Source of the DNA: Erythrobacter longus
GTDB taxonomy: Bacteria > Pseudomonadota > Alphaproteobacteria > Sphingomonadales > Sphingomonadaceae
Direction: 5' to 3'
Assembly: GCF_000715015.1 (NCBI RefSeq)
Contig: NZ_JMIW01000007.1
Span: 186,001-250,000 of the forward strand
Length of the DNA: 64,000 nucleotides
Shown one piece after another: positions 28,346-38,620 of the stretch. Each line of letters starts with the position of its first letter. The first letter of the stretch is position 1. Position numbers and translations under genes: made by a program. The notes under the pieces are model-generated. The model searched no databases. It saw nothing but the letters and a program-made list of their open reading frames with translations, and was not told the DNA's origin.

Positions 28346-28885
28346 ATGACGCGATTGGGTCAGATTGGGCGCACATTGCAATTTGCGGCGTTTGCCTGCG
28401 GAATGGTTTTTGCAACCAGCGCGAACGCCCAAAGCGGCGATACTGCCACGCAAGCAACAGGCCCCTCAACCGCTGCGGAACAGGATCAGCGCAGCTACCA
28501 CAATGCGCAGCAGTCTTATCTCGCCGGGCTGCAAGCCAAGGATGGCTGGTACACGATGGAAGGGGGCCTTCGCTGGCGCTACCTTGAGTATAAAGGGACC
28601 GGTGACAGCCCGACGCCTGCGGACACGGTGACGGTCCATTATGCGGGCACTTTTATCGATGGAAAGACCTTTGACAGCTCTTACGATAGAGGCGAGCCCG
28701 CCACTTTCCCTTTGAGCGGCCTGGTCAAGGCATGGGAAATGGCTATTCCTGAGATGCGCGTGGGCGAAACCATCGAACTGGCTGCCCCTGCAAGCCTTGC
28801 CTATGGCCCGCGCGGTCGCGGTCCGATACCGGGCGGTGCGACGCTTGTTTTCAAGGTTGAGCTGATTTCTATCGAAGGGCGATAG
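28346..28885 (+). CDS. FKBP-type peptidyl-prolyl cis-trans isomerase, periplasmic
   Basis: The protein has 179 residues. A signal peptide ends near TSANAQ (about residue 29). The FKBP domain (about 80-178) has VTVHYAGTFIDGKTFDSSYDRGEPATFPL, then VKAWEMAIPEMRVGETIELAAPASLAYG and a final VFKVELISI. The usual GW of GWxxGL is changed to AWEMAI. It accelerates proline isomerisation during folding in the periplasm. AGGAGC precedes the ATG. It follows the peptide transporter by 73 bases. Confidence 0.9.
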   Translation: MTRLGQIGRTLQFAAFACGMVFATSANAQSGDTATQATGPSTAAEQDQRSYHNAQQSYLAGLQAKDGWYTMEGGLRWRYLEYKGTGDSPTPADTVTVHYAGTFIDGKTFDSSYDRGEPATFPLSGLVKAWEMAIPEMRVGETIELAAPASLAYGPRGRGPIPGGATLVFKVELISIEGR

Positions 28886-28956
28886 TTCCAAGAATGCGGG
28901 GCCAAAACGGCGCGCCGGCCTAGGCTTTGCGGCCAAGCGATGTTACATTTTACATT

Positions 28957-29631
28957 ATGGATCCAGCACTCATCGCCTTGGTTGCGGCGAATAGCGCCTT
29001 TGTCGGCACACATTTTGCAATGTCGCATCCCTTGCGCGCGCCGCTTGTCGCCCTTTTGGGTGAACAGCTTTTCCAACTCGTTTATTCCATCGTAAGCTTG
29101 GTCACATTTGCGGGGATTTACTTTGCCTTTGTCGCTTCACCCGTCGCCGATCTGCCGGGATCAGGCGAGATCGGATGGGCGATCGCCACACTCTTGAGCC
29201 TGCCAGCGATGATCCTGCTCGCGGGGTCTTTCATCGGCAATCCGGCACTCCCCACACCCATGGCAAAGGATCAGGCCCGCGCGGCGCCCCGCGGTGTTTT
29301 CACCATCACCCGCCACCCCATGATGTGGGGCTTTGCCCTGTGGGCGCTTTCTCACATTGTCATTCACTGGAGCTGGCGCACGACCATTACAGCGGCGGCG
29401 ATGGGCGTGCTGGCCTTGGTTGGTGCACGCCTTCAAGACCGCAAAAAGCGCAGGCTGATGGGCGAGGCCTGGGCCTTGTGGGAAGCCAAGACCAGCTATT
29501 GGCCGCGATTGTCAGGGTTTGCAAAAGCAGGCCCGCTTCCGTGGACAGTGGGCCTCATATTCTTCGTCTTCTTCACCTGGCTGCACATGCCCATCGGCGG
29601 CATCCCAGCTGGCATCTGGCGCTGGTTTTAA
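28957..29631 (+). CDS. NnrU family membrane protein
   Basis: The protein has 224 residues from ATG 28957 (MDPALIALVAANSAFVGTHF); a TTG start at 28927 would add ten residues. It has about six helices and the family motifs LVYSIVSLVTFAGIYFA and ITRHPMMWGFALWALSH, the latter like the isoprenylcysteine-methyltransferase core. NnrU is linked to nitrite/nitric oxide reduction in some alphaproteobacteria, but no denitrification gene is nearby. Its last 4 bases overlap the end of the convergent hydrolase gene. Confidence 0.88.
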   Translation: MDPALIALVAANSAFVGTHFAMSHPLRAPLVALLGEQLFQLVYSIVSLVTFAGIYFAFVASPVADLPGSGEIGWAIATLLSLPAMILLAGSFIGNPALPTPMAKDQARAAPRGVFTITRHPMMWGFALWALSHIVIHWSWRTTITAAAMGVLALVGARLQDRKKRRLMGEAWALWEAKTSYWPRLSGFAKAGPLPWTVGLIFFVFFTWLHMPIGGIPAGIWRWF

Positions 29632-30434
29632 CGCGCGCGATTAAGCCCAAGCCCTCTAATCCACTCCGCCCGCGCCTCTCCTGATCCACGCTCGAAGGCA
29701 AGGCCATGACCGGCCCCCTCAAAGCGCTGGAACTCGACAGCTGGATTGGTTTGGCTGAGCGCAAGCCCCAGTTCAAACGGAACCACCTCATCCATCGTGC
29801 CGTGCTGGATCAGGATCGGCATGGTAAGCTTGGGAAGCTTTGCTGCGTTATCGAACCTATCATGCATCAGCAAACGCACCGGAAAGATCGGCAGGCTGTT
29901 CGCAGCCACATCCGGCATGCTGGTAAAGGGCGCTGTCAGTATCAGCGCGGCGGGCTGGTGGCGCAAAGCCATTTCGGTCGCAACGCCAGTGCCAAGCGAA
30001 TTGCCCCGGATGATCGTCAACTCCCGCGCGATGCCCTTTGCCAAAAGCCACGCCATCGCAGCGTCACCGTCGACATAAAAGCCCTCTTCGCCCGGTCCAC
30101 CAGCGTGACCTGCATACCCGCGATACTCCACCAAAAGCAGGCCAATGCCCGCCTCGGCCAAAGGCTGCGTTGCGACCTTCGCACCGGTCAAAGTGCCGCT
30201 ATTGCCATGAAAATAGACCAGCGTCGGCTCATCAAGCGCAGCTTTGCGGTAGAAGCTGCGCAAGCTCAGGCCGTCGCTGGTATCGATCATCACCTCCTCA
30301 AAACTTTGAGGCAATGCTGATTGGGTTTGCGGCGCGGGATAGATGAAGCGAGCCTGGAAGACGAACAGGATCGTCAGAACCAGCAAATATACGGCAGCGA
30401 CGATGATCAGGAGCTTGGTCGCGACTTTGCGCAT
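29628..30434 (-). CDS. Membrane-anchored alpha/beta-hydrolase (ABHD13/BEM46-like)
   Basis: The protein has 268 residues. An N-terminal hydrophobic anchor (LLIIVAAVYLLVLTILFVF) is followed by the hydrolase core: LVYFHGNSGTLTGA, VEYRGYAGHAGGPGE, the nucleophile elbow GNSLGTG, the Asp loop ILIQHGTMDEVVP and His in EGAGHGLAF. The HGNSG / GNSLG pattern matches the BEM46/ABHD13 family of likely lipid or thioester hydrolases. The active site probably faces the periplasm. Its start is 15 bases downstream of the stop of the crotonase gene, suggesting one transcript. Confidence 0.88.
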   Translation of the reverse strand: MRKVATKLLIIVAAVYLLVLTILFVFQARFIYPAPQTQSALPQSFEEVMIDTSDGLSLRSFYRKAALDEPTLVYFHGNSGTLTGAKVATQPLAEAGIGLLLVEYRGYAGHAGGPGEEGFYVDGDAAMAWLLAKGIARELTIIRGNSLGTGVATEMALRHQPAALILTAPFTSMPDVAANSLPIFPVRLLMHDRFDNAAKLPKLTMPILIQHGTMDEVVPFELGLALSQTNPAVEFQRFEGAGHGLAFERGSGEARAEWIRGLGLNRAR

Positions 30435-30449
30435 GACAGTTGCCTCTGA

Positions 30450-31247
30450 CTACTCCCCCTTGAATTCGGCTGCTCGCTTTTCGAGCAAAGCCGCCACACC
30501 TTCGGCGTGATCCTGGGTAGTGTGCATCATCGCCTGCGTATTGGCCGCCATTTCAAGCGCGGTGTCATAATTGATCTGCTGGCCCTGGCGCAAAAGCATC
30601 TTGGTTTGGCGCAAGGAATGGGGCGGCATGCTTGCTATTTTCTCGGCCTTGGCCATGGCTTCGTCCATGAGGGTGTCGTGCGGCACCACTTTGCTGACAA
30701 GGCCCCAATCTTGCGCTGTGCCTGCGTCAATTACATCGCCGGTGTAGAACAAGTCAGCAGCGCGGCTCATCCCGATTACGCGCGGCAAAATCCATGTGCC
30801 GCCATCACCTGGAATGATGCCGAGTTTGAGGAAGGTCACACCAAACCTGGCCTTTTCGCTCGCGATGCGAATGTCGGCAAGGCATGCGACATCACACCCT
30901 AATCCGATTGCGGGACCATTGACCGCAGCAATCACGGGCACTCGGATCGAGTGCAGCGCGCGCAGCATCATGTGAATGTTGTTGCGATAACCATCAGAGA
31001 TCGCAGGTGTGCTGCCACCAAACGTCCCGGTTTTATCGCGCATCGCCTTCACATCGCCGCCAGCGGAAAACGCGCGCCCTGCCCCGGTCATCACGACGCA
31101 AGAGACGCCCATGTCCCGGTTTATCTCATTGCACACACGGGCAAACTCATCCCCGTCGCCGGGACTGCCGAGCGGGTTCATCGTGTCGGCACGATCAATG
31201 GTCAGGGTCGTTACAGCGCCTTGGCGCGTCATTTGCAAAAGGGACAT
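30450..31247 (-). CDS. Enoyl-CoA hydratase/isomerase family protein
   Basis: The protein has 265 residues with the crotonase fold. SAGGDVKAM forms the first oxyanion strand and AVNGPAIGLGCDVACLADIRIASEKARFG the second. IPGDGGTWILPRVIG carries an Asp-Gly pair where hydratases have the second acidic residue. The reaction, beta-oxidation hydratase or an isomerase variant, cannot be fixed. It precedes the anchored hydrolase on the minus strand and is divergent from mlaA. Confidence 0.9.
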   Translation of the reverse strand: MSLLQMTRQGAVTTLTIDRADTMNPLGSPGDGDEFARVCNEINRDMGVSCVVMTGAGRAFSAGGDVKAMRDKTGTFGGSTPAISDGYRNNIHMMLRALHSIRVPVIAAVNGPAIGLGCDVACLADIRIASEKARFGVTFLKLGIIPGDGGTWILPRVIGMSRAADLFYTGDVIDAGTAQDWGLVSKVVPHDTLMDEAMAKAEKIASMPPHSLRQTKMLLRQGQQINYDTALEMAANTQAMMHTTQDHAEGVAALLEKRAAEFKGE

Positions 31248-31381
31248 GGGTGCGAGCTTACCTCTTTTTCTATTCTTCGGACTACCTAAGTCATAGCAAG
31301 TTCATGGCGGCCATGGGAATTGCCGCTAGTTGTGCTAGCGTGGATGAGCTAGCATAATCTAGCCGAAAGGGAGTATCTGGA

Positions 31382-32494
31382 TTGCCGAGCGCTTCACTAA
31401 TGATGATGGCGAACCCACTGTTGATGGGCCCGCTTCTGGCAGGACCAGCGCCGGTCAATGCAGCTTTTGAGGTTTCCGCAGTGGCTCCTGTTGAGGTGGC
31501 GACGCGATTGGAGACAGCCCGGCCTTGGGAAAGGCAAGCTCCCGATATTCTGGCACTCGATTGGTCTTTGATGCCCGCTCAGGAAAATGAAGGGCCTCCG
31601 GGAGAGGATGAGCCCGAAGAAGACGAAACTGAGATCGTCGTTGAAGGCAAAGTTGGACCCGTTGACCGCGACCCGATGGTGGCTGTGAACGAAGCAAGCT
31701 TTCGCATCACCCAACAAGTTGATGCAGTTTTCGTTGAACCACTTGCCGATGGCTATCGCTCAGGCCTGCCGGGGCCCTTGCGCGATGGGCTTGGCAATGT
31801 CGTACGCAATTTGCGTGAGCCGGCAAACTTTCTCAATTTCCTCCTGCAAGGTAAGATCGGCAAGGCGGCAGAAACGCTTGTGCGGTTTTCGATCAACTCC
31901 ACGCTTGGTCTTGGCGGCCTGATCGATATCGCTGAAAAGCCGGGCATTGGCCTGCCTTATCGCCCCAATGGTTTTGGCAATACGCTTGGCTTCTACGGTG
32001 TTGGCGGCGGGCCTTATCTCTACGTGCCGGTTGCTGGCGCTACCAATGTGCGCGACCTGATTGGCAATACGCTTGATCAGGCCTTGCTGCCATTTGTGGT
32101 GGGCAAGCCGTTTGACACGCCAGAATACGGTATTCCGCTATTCGTTGTGACGAATTTGGATTCGCGCGTGGCGCTTGACGAAGAGATCGAGCGATTGAAC
32201 GACACGGTCGATCCTTATGGAGCGCGGCGTGACATCTATCTCTACCGCCGCGCCCGCGATATCGCCTTGCTCAAGGGCGAGGAACCGCCTGAACCTCCGG
32301 CGATTTTGCGTGAGATTGAACTGGGTCTTGATGTAATTGAGGCCGAGGCTGACGCTGAATATGAGGCGCAATTGGACGAGGAAAGCGCCAGCGAAGACGA
32401 GCCCACGGTTCAGCCTAGTGATGCGCCGCCGATTGCGGGTGAAACAACCTTGGATGCAGGCCAGCTGGCAATTACGGTGCCGAGCACTCGTTAA
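31382..32494 (+). CDS. mlaA: MlaA/VacJ family outer-membrane lipid-transport protein
   Basis: The protein has 370 residues from a TTG start preceded by AAAGGGAG; ATG 31400 is an alternative. A signal peptide ends near GPAPVNA, with no Cys lipobox, unlike E. coli MlaA. An acidic linker (EDEPEEDETEIVVEG) leads into the VacJ domain: DGLGNVVRNLREPANFLNFLLQGK, FSINSTLGLGGLIDIA, TLGFYGVGGGPYLYVP. MlaA removes misplaced phospholipid from the outer leaflet and passes it to MlaC. The rest of the Mla system is not in the window. The C-terminal 70 residues are acidic and probably disordered. Confidence 0.92.
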   Translation: MPSASLMMMANPLLMGPLLAGPAPVNAAFEVSAVAPVEVATRLETARPWERQAPDILALDWSLMPAQENEGPPGEDEPEEDETEIVVEGKVGPVDRDPMVAVNEASFRITQQVDAVFVEPLADGYRSGLPGPLRDGLGNVVRNLREPANFLNFLLQGKIGKAAETLVRFSINSTLGLGGLIDIAEKPGIGLPYRPNGFGNTLGFYGVGGGPYLYVPVAGATNVRDLIGNTLDQALLPFVVGKPFDTPEYGIPLFVVTNLDSRVALDEEIERLNDTVDPYGARRDIYLYRRARDIALLKGEEPPEPPAILREIELGLDVIEAEADAEYEAQLDEESASEDEPTVQPSDAPPIAGETTLDAGQLAITVPSTR

Positions 32495-33123
32495 TCAGCA
32501 GATCCTGCCGCTACATCATTGCCGACGAAGCCGACCTCAAGGTCAGCGATAACAGCTGCTTGCATCAAACATCCCATGGTTTCGGCAAGATCAGCGATGG
32601 CGTCTAGGTTGCCTTGCATTGGTCCCATCCATTCCGGAGAGATGGTAACCATCCCTGCAGGGCCAAACCCGGCGTCAAGCGCGCCTTTGGCCTTGGGGCC
32701 GCAAAATGTCTCGATCCTGCTCGCCAATGCAGCATCGGTTTCACCAGTCAGGCGTTCGGGTGGAGGGCCTTTTTCAGGCTCTCTTGCAAACCTTGCCCGG
32801 GCCTGTGCGATCTGACGTGGTCGGGCGACTTCTGCCTTGATTGCGAAGAACCGCTCTGCAAGCTCAGGCGAAAACTCATAGCCGTAAAACGTCTTGTCGA
32901 TACGCTCAGCCGCGCAGCGCAATTCAGCATCGCTCGCGCTGGTATCTTTGACCTGCACGACGGTGGCCTTGGCCTTATTCTTGTAGACCCGGACCTCTTC
33001 AAACCCGCATTCTTCGATTTTGGCACGCACCTCTTTACTCGACCACGCTTCATAATAGGCGTTGGAATCGAAGGTAACAGGCGCGGCTTGAACCATGGCA
33101 AGCATGCCCGCTGCTAGGAGCAT
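32491..33123 (-). CDS. Exported protein of unknown function, coupled to dxs
   Basis: The protein has 210 residues, with a short signal peptide ([14 protein letters not shown]). I recognise no family. Visible features are four cysteines (ECGFEE, LRCAAE, FCGPK, GCLMQ), a charged middle and no transmembrane helix after the signal. Its ATG overlaps the dxs stop by one base (TAATG), so it is translated with dxs. Its end overlaps mlaA by 4 bases in convergent orientation. Confidence 0.75.
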   Translation of the reverse strand: MLLAAGMLAMVQAAPVTFDSNAYYEAWSSKEVRAKIEECGFEEVRVYKNKAKATVVQVKDTSASDAELRCAAERIDKTFYGYEFSPELAERFFAIKAEVARPRQIAQARARFAREPEKGPPPERLTGETDAALASRIETFCGPKAKGALDAGFGPAGMVTISPEWMGPMQGNLDAIADLAETMGCLMQAAVIADLEVGFVGNDVAAGSAD

Positions 33124-35045
33124 TAAGCGCTCGCTTCCTCAACGATGGAAGAATTATGCTTCAGCGCCTTAAGAACCGTTTCGACAATATTCGGGGCGTT
33201 AAGGCCGGCCTCTTCATACTGCTTATCGGGCGAATCATGATCCTGGAACGTGTCTGGCAGGCGCAAAGTGCGCACTTTCAGACCGTTGTCGGTCAGGCCC
33301 TGATCGGACGCATAGGTCAGCACATGCGCACCAAGGCCGCCAATCGCGCCCTCTTCAACCGTGATGACAACTTCATGCTCGCGCATCAGGCGCGCGATAA
33401 GGTCTTCGTCCAGTGGCTTGGCAAAGCGCATATCGGCAACCGTTGTTGAAAGCCCCTTGGCCTCCAGCAAGTCGGCAGCCTTTTTCGCCTCTTCAAGCCG
33501 CGCACCAAGCGAAAGGATGGCCACTTTGGTGCCTTCACGAACCACACGGCCCTTGCCGATTTCCAGCTTCTGAAGCGTCTCTGGCATAGGCACGCCAACG
33601 CCGTTGCCGCGCGGATAACGAAAGGCAATTGGCCCCTCGTCATATTCGACCGCAGTGTAGGTCATATGCGCAAGCTCAGCCTCATCAGCCGCTGCCATCA
33701 CGACCATGTTCGGCAGGGTTGCCAGATAGGTGATGTCAAACGACCCAGCGTGAGTGCAACCATCCGCACCCACCAGGCCAGCCCGGTCAATCGCAAAGCG
33801 AACCGGCAGGTTCTGGATCGCGACATCATGGACCACCTGGTCATAGGCGCGCTGCAGGAAGGTCGAATAGATCGCCGCGAACGGACGCATGCCTTGTGCA
33901 GCGAGGCCCGCTGCAAAGGTGACGCCGTGTTGTTCGGCGATACCAACGTCGAAGCTGCGGTCGGGGTGACGCTGTGAGAAGCGGTCTACGCCTGTACCAG
34001 ACGGCATTGCAGCGGTGATGGCGCAAATACGATTGTCCTTGTCGGCGAGATCCGCAAGCGTATCGCCAAAGACGTTTTGATAGGCAGGCGGGCCAGCAGA
34101 ACCTTTCTGCTTTTCACCGGTTACAACATCGAATTTGGGCACGCCGTGGTACTTGTCGGCGGATTCCTCGGCAGGCTTGTAGCCTTTGCCCTTCTCGGTC
34201 ACGACATGGATCAGCACGGGCCCTTCGGATGTGTCGCGGACATTTTCCAGCACCGGGATCAGATGTTCGAGATTGTGCCCATCAATCGGGCCAACATAAT
34301 AAAAGCCGAGCTCTTCAAACAAAGTCCCGCCGGTCACCATACCGCGCGAATATTCTTCGGCTTTGCGAAGCCCTTCGTGCATCCGGCGGCTCATTTTCTT
34401 GACCGCGCGCGATGCGAGGCTGCGAAGGCCAAGGTATTCGGATGACGACACCATCCGCGCCAAATACGCCGACAGCCCGCCCACCGGAGGCGCGATCGAC
34501 ATATCGTTATCGTTGAGGATCACGACGAGGCGATTGCCAGCCTGCGCAGCGTTATTCATCGCCTCATAGGCCATGCCAGCGCTCATCGCGCCGTCGCCAA
34601 TGACGGCAATGCCGCGGCCCGGTTTATCATTCAGCTTGTTCGCCACTGCAAAGCCGAGCGCCGCCGAAATCGAAGTCGACGAGTGCGCCGCACCGAACGG
34701 ATCGTATTCGCTCTCTGCACGCTTGGTGAAACCGGAAAGTCCGCCGCCCTGACGAATGGTGCGGATACGGTCGCGTCTGCCGGTCAGGATTTTGTGCGGA
34801 TAGCATTGGTGCCCCACATCCCAGATCAGCTTGTCGTCCGGTGTGTTAAACACATAGTGGATCGCAACGGTCAGTTCGACCACGCCCAACCCCGAGCCAA
34901 GGTGCCCACCAGACACGCTTACCGCATCGATCATTTCGGCACGCAATTCATCGGAGAGCTGGCGCAATTGCTCAGGCTTGAGCTGGCGAAGCTCGTCAGG
35001 TGTCGGAACCGTGTCGAGCAGAGGTGTTTGCAGTGGTTGATTCAT
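33123..35045 (-). CDS. dxs: 1-deoxy-D-xylulose-5-phosphate synthase
   Basis: The protein has 640 residues from [13 protein letters not shown]. Thiamine-diphosphate binding is shown by [17 protein letters not shown] and [17 protein letters not shown]. The N-terminal [19 protein letters not shown] and the transketolase-like [16 protein letters not shown] and [18 protein letters not shown] are also present. It condenses pyruvate and glyceraldehyde-3-phosphate, the first step of the MEP isoprenoid path (quinones, carotenoids). A longer frame to 35252 exists, but the added segment has no ribosome site and looks non-coding. Confidence 0.97.
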   Translation of the reverse strand: MNQPLQTPLLDTVPTPDELRQLKPEQLRQLSDELRAEMIDAVSVSGGHLGSGLGVVELTVAIHYVFNTPDDKLIWDVGHQCYPHKILTGRRDRIRTIRQGGGLSGFTKRAESEYDPFGAAHSSTSISAALGFAVANKLNDKPGRGIAVIGDGAMSAGMAYEAMNNAAQAGNRLVVILNDNDMSIAPPVGGLSAYLARMVSSSEYLGLRSLASRAVKKMSRRMHEGLRKAEEYSRGMVTGGTLFEELGFYYVGPIDGHNLEHLIPVLENVRDTSEGPVLIHVVTEKGKGYKPAEESADKYHGVPKFDVVTGEKQKGSAGPPAYQNVFGDTLADLADKDNRICAITAAMPSGTGVDRFSQRHPDRSFDVGIAEQHGVTFAAGLAAQGMRPFAAIYSTFLQRAYDQVVHDVAIQNLPVRFAIDRAGLVGADGCTHAGSFDITYLATLPNMVVMAAADEAELAHMTYTAVEYDEGPIAFRYPRGNGVGVPMPETLQKLEIGKGRVVREGTKVAILSLGARLEEAKKAADLLEAKGLSTTVADMRFAKPLDEDLIARLMREHEVVITVEEGAIGGLGAHVLTYASDQGLTDNGLKVRTLRLPDTFQDHDSPDKQYEEAGLNAPNIVETVLKALKHNSSIVEEASA

Positions 35046-35178
35046 AGAGGCAACGTTACACTGCAATTTCAGGTCTGTCGATGAGCGGGTTGCAAACGCA
35101 ATTGGCAGGTTGGCCTCATAAAACCGGTATGTCTCCGGCGCACGCGCAATACCGCAAGCGCCTCTAACTCTGAGACGA

Positions 35179-35640
35179 TCAATCGCAATCGTTGCACGTG
35201 CCGCGAATTTCCAGGACTGGGCGCTGGGCGCGAAACTTTTGCGATGTTGCAATATCGCGCAAGCTTTGGCCTACCTCATGGCTATCGACATGGGAGGCCC
35301 CGCCGCACGCATCACACACAAGAAAAACGCAGTCGTGTTCCTCGCCCGGATGCGCGTTTGCAAGAAAGGCATTCGCGCTTTCAATTTTTACCGCAAGGTT
35401 GTTCGCCACAAACAGATCGAGGATGCGATATACGCTGTTGGGAGCAACGCGTTTGCCGCGCGATTGGGAAAGGTCATCGGCGATTTGGTAAGCAGATGTG
35501 GGACCGTTGTGGCGGGCAAGTTCGAGGAACACCGCCTCGCGCATATTGGTCCACTGCTCACCACAAGCGATCAGAGCATCGCGCGCGAGCACTTTAAGAG
35601 CATCGACATTGCCGTGTGAGTGATCATGCGCGCTTGCCAT
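35179..35640 (-). CDS. Fur-family transcriptional regulator, Zur-like
   Basis: The protein has 153 residues. The winged helix (about 15-90) includes [14 protein letters not shown] and [24 protein letters not shown]. The dimerisation part has [22 protein letters not shown], giving CxxC plus His ligands, and a final CNDC pair. These two cysteine pairs would bind the structural zinc. The layout and divergence favour Zur (zinc) over Fur, but metal specificity is inferred. The N-terminus is His-rich (HDHSHGN). Confidence 0.88.
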   Translation of the reverse strand: MASAHDHSHGNVDALKVLARDALIACGEQWTNMREAVFLELARHNGPTSAYQIADDLSQSRGKRVAPNSVYRILDLFVANNLAVKIESANAFLANAHPGEEHDCVFLVCDACGGASHVDSHEVGQSLRDIATSQKFRAQRPVLEIRGTCNDCD

Positions 35641-35707
35641 AGCGCGTCATATAATGGGTGCCGGGCACAAGCGCCAGACACGTAACGCTTCGCAGGCAAT
35701 AAATTCG

Positions 35708-36400
35708 TCAGTTGTCGCGCAGGAAGCTTGCTTTGAAGTCGCGCGGGAACATGACTTTAAGCGCGTCGACCTTGGGCTTGTCCCAGCGCACGATGTAACC
35801 ATGGCCAGGATTTTTTGCCATGAAATCCTGATGATAGGTTTCCGCGCGGTAAAATGTGCGTTGGCTTTCTATCTTGGTAACAATAGGCCGACTCCACACA
35901 TTGGACGCTTCCATTTGTGCAAGATAGGCCTCTGCAACAGCGCGTTGTTCTGAATTGGTCGGGACCAAAGCGGAGCGGTAATGCGCGCCCACATCGGGCC
36001 CTTGGCGATTCTTCAAGGTCGGGTCAGCGACAACCGAGAAGAAGATACGCAAAAGCTCATCATAGCGCACCACATAAGGATCATAGGTGATCTTGACCGC
36101 TTCTGCATGGGCCGTTCCGCCTGCGGTGATGCGGTTGTATTTGGCAGTGGCAGCAGAGCCGCCGTGATAGCCCGCAACAGCCGATTTGACACCTTTGACG
36201 TGGCTGAACACACCTTCGACGCCCCAGAAACACCCACCTGCGAAAATTGCGGTTTTAAGGCCCGCACCTTCACGGGCAATCCGCTTTGGAGCAGGCGCGT
36301 TTACCGGCTTTTCCAAGGCGTGAGCAGGCGAATTGGGCGCTGCGACATAGATTGCGCTTGCGGCAATGGCGGCAGCTGCAAGGATACCAAAACGCTTCAT
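35708..36400 (-). CDS. msrA: Peptide-methionine (S)-S-oxide reductase MsrA, exported
   Basis: The protein has 230 residues. A signal peptide ends near SPAHA (residue 28). The catalytic AIFAGGCFWGVEGVF, then GYHGGSAATAKYNRITAGGTAHAEAVKITYDP, is the MsrA core. GCFWG holds the nucleophilic Cys. It reduces the S form of methionine sulfoxide, and with exported MsrB at 19737 would repair envelope proteins. Its ATG overlaps the stop of the small upstream gene (ATGA), so both are translated together. Confidence 0.96.
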   Translation of the reverse strand: MKRFGILAAAAIAASAIYVAAPNSPAHALEKPVNAPAPKRIAREGAGLKTAIFAGGCFWGVEGVFSHVKGVKSAVAGYHGGSAATAKYNRITAGGTAHAEAVKITYDPYVVRYDELLRIFFSVVADPTLKNRQGPDVGAHYRSALVPTNSEQRAVAEAYLAQMEASNVWSRPIVTKIESQRTFYRAETYHQDFMAKNPGHGYIVRWDKPKVDALKVMFPRDFKASFLRDN

Positions 36401-36588
36401 TCTTCGATCTCCAGGGGCACGATCAGGAATTCACCGCTTGGCTGAGCCGCTTCGATAGGGGTCGCTGCATTGACAGGTGCATCAAGAGTGTTCCCTAGCA
36501 CATCAAAGGTCGAAATCCCGATGATCACGCTCCCAACGGCAAAGCCAAGGGCGAAATTGCGAAAGAGGTCTGGCGTAAACAGGTTCAT
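36397..36588 (-). CDS. Small single-pass membrane protein coupled to msrA (63 aa)
   Basis: The start is MNLFTPDLFRNFALGF. One hydrophobic helix covers about residues 11-31 (ALGFAVGSVIIGISTFDVLG). The rest is acidic and ends in PLEIEE. It overlaps msrA by the 4 bases ATGA. No family is recognised. The tight coupling suggests it tethers or recruits MsrA, but this is inference. Confidence 0.65.
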   Translation of the reverse strand: MNLFTPDLFRNFALGFAVGSVIIGISTFDVLGNTLDAPVNAATPIEAAQPSGEFLIVPLEIEE

Positions 36589-36778
36589 AATCGTCTCATC
36601 GGGGCCAAGTATCGAGCGCTTAGCCAAGGGTTGGCGCTTAAGGGAATATCCCCATAAGAGCCGCCCGCTTGCGCCTAAATGAATGGGCCGCTCAGTATAT
36701 ATCTACGTAGCGACATAGGATTTGGTTACGTTTTTTGTTTCGTGAAAGCGCATTCGCGCGCCAATTCAGTTTTTGGCA

Positions 36779-36939
36779 TCCTCGCTAGACGGGCAGGCAG
36801 TCGCCCTTGCGACGCCTACGGCCTCGTTTTCAGCCCGACATTTCAATAGAGTCGCGGAGCACGGGCCGCCGAGCGGACCGCAAGGCCAAGTGGCCGCCCG
36901 CAGCGTTGCCGGAGCGTAGCGGAGGCAGTCTAGCGAGGA
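36779..36939. other. Non-coding element bounded by a 12-bp perfect inverted repeat
   Basis: The stretch between the small gene (36588) and purH (36977) holds no convincing gene. TCCTCGCTAGAC at 36779-36790 is matched by its exact reverse complement GTCTAGCGAGGA at 36928-36939, enclosing 137 GC-rich bases with smaller internal inverted pairs. It could be a structured RNA in the purH 3' region or a miniature mobile/repeat element. Confidence 0.45.
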
Positions 36940-36976
36940 CGCGCGCCCGGATGGGCGTGCGGAAAACAAAGCCTCA

Positions 36977-38599
36977 TCAATGCCTGAAGTGGCGCATTCC
37001 GGTGAAAACCATGGCAAGGCCCGCTTCATCAGCGGCCGCAATCACCTCTTCGTCGCGGATGGAGCCGCCCGGTTGAATGACTGCGCTTGCGCCTGCTTCG
37101 GCAGCTGAGATCAGACCATCAGCGAAGGGGAAGAACGCGTCCGATGCAACCGCGCTTCCCTTGGTGCGGGGTTCACCCCATTCATAGGTTTGCGCCGCCT
37201 CTGCCGCCTTGCTCGCCGCAATTCGCGCCGAATCGCGCCGGTTCATCTGCCCTGCGCCAATCCCTGCGGTGATGCCGTCCTTGGCATAAACAATCGCGTT
37301 GGACTTAACGTGGCGCGCAACGGTCCATGCGAACAGGCAATCCTTGAGTTCCTGTTCTGTAGGCTCGCGCTTGGTCACGACTTTCAGGTCATCCATGGTG
37401 ACCGCACCATTGTCGCGGCCCTGGATAAGCATTCCGCCCGCAATCGTCTTCATAAAGAAGCCGCCACGGCGCGGGTCCGGCATTGTGCCGCATTCCAGCA
37501 GGCGCAGGTTTTTCTTCTTGGCGAAGATCTCGCGTGCCTCTGCGCTCACTTTCGGAGCAATCACCACCTCGGTGAAGATGCTAGCGATGGCTTCAGCAGT
37601 TGCGCCATCGAGCTCGGTGTTGACCGCAACAATCCCGCCAAAGGCCGAAACGCTGTCGCATTGCAGCGCGCCATTCCATGCGTCCAGCAAAGTGCCAGCC
37701 TGCGCGACGCCGCAAGGGTTCGCGTGCTTGACGATCACGACTGCGGGATCGCCTCCATCAAACTCTGCCGCCAGCTCAAGCGCGGCATCGGCATCGTTCA
37801 AATTGTTGTAGCTGAGCGCCTTGCCCTGAAGCTGCTCAGCTTGCGGCACGCCGTTGGTGCCGGTGACTTGGGGCACATAGATCGCCGCCGACTGATGCGG
37901 GTTTTCGCCATAGCGAAGCGTGTCCGAGCGCTTGAACGCCAATGGCATGGTGTCGGTGAAGGGGGTTGCCTTCAGAGCTTCCATGCCCAAAGGATTGGTG
38001 AAGGCATCGCCAAAAGCAAACCAATTGGCAATCGCTGCGTCATAGGCGGCCGTGCGCGCATAGGCCTTGCCCGCCATGCGAATGCGAAACGCATCCGAGG
38101 TCGCGCCATCATTGGCGTCCAGTTCATCGAGCAGCTCGGCATAGTCCGCCGCATCGGTCATAATGGTGACGAAGCCATGGTTTTTCGCCGCAGAGCGCAC
38201 CATCGAAGGTCCGCCGATGTCGATGTTTTCGATGATCTCCTGACGCTCTGCCCCTTTGGCAACGGTTGCCTCAAACGGATAGAGATTGACCACCACCAGA
38301 TCGATCGCGCCGATGTCGTGCTCCTTCATCGAGGCGACGTGATCTTCGTTGTCGCGCAGGGCCAGAAGCCCGCCATGAACCGTGGGATGGAGCGTCTTGA
38401 CCCGCCCATCCATCATCTCGGGAAAGCCGGTAAGGTCGGACACATCCCTCACCTCAAGGCCGGCCTCACGCAAGGTACGCGCCGTGCCGCCTGTGCTCAC
38501 CAGTTCCACACCGCGCGCGGCCAATGCCTTGCCCAAATCGGCCAAGCCGCTCTTGTCGGACACCGAAAGAAGCGCCCGTTTGATCACTGTATTCGTCAT
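36977..38599 (-). CDS. purH: Bifunctional AICAR formyltransferase / IMP cyclohydrolase
   Basis: The protein has 540 residues, the normal PurH length. The N-terminal cyclohydrolase domain has [31 protein letters not shown], then [16 protein letters not shown]. The transformylase part has [40 protein letters not shown] and [10 protein letters not shown]. It performs the last two steps of purine synthesis. It starts 21 bases after the stop of the heparinase-like gene, in an operon with that gene and rpe. Confidence 0.98.
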   Translation of the reverse strand: MTNTVIKRALLSVSDKSGLADLGKALAARGVELVSTGGTARTLREAGLEVRDVSDLTGFPEMMDGRVKTLHPTVHGGLLALRDNEDHVASMKEHDIGAIDLVVVNLYPFEATVAKGAERQEIIENIDIGGPSMVRSAAKNHGFVTIMTDAADYAELLDELDANDGATSDAFRIRMAGKAYARTAAYDAAIANWFAFGDAFTNPLGMEALKATPFTDTMPLAFKRSDTLRYGENPHQSAAIYVPQVTGTNGVPQAEQLQGKALSYNNLNDADAALELAAEFDGGDPAVVIVKHANPCGVAQAGTLLDAWNGALQCDSVSAFGGIVAVNTELDGATAEAIASIFTEVVIAPKVSAEAREIFAKKKNLRLLECGTMPDPRRGGFFMKTIAGGMLIQGRDNGAVTMDDLKVVTKREPTEQELKDCLFAWTVARHVKSNAIVYAKDGITAGIGAGQMNRRDSARIAASKAAEAAQTYEWGEPRTKGSAVASDAFFPFADGLISAAEAGASAVIQPGGSIRDEEVIAAADEAGLAMVFTGMRHFRH

Positions 38600-38620
38600 T
38601 TTGGAGATGCCACCTTTGGT

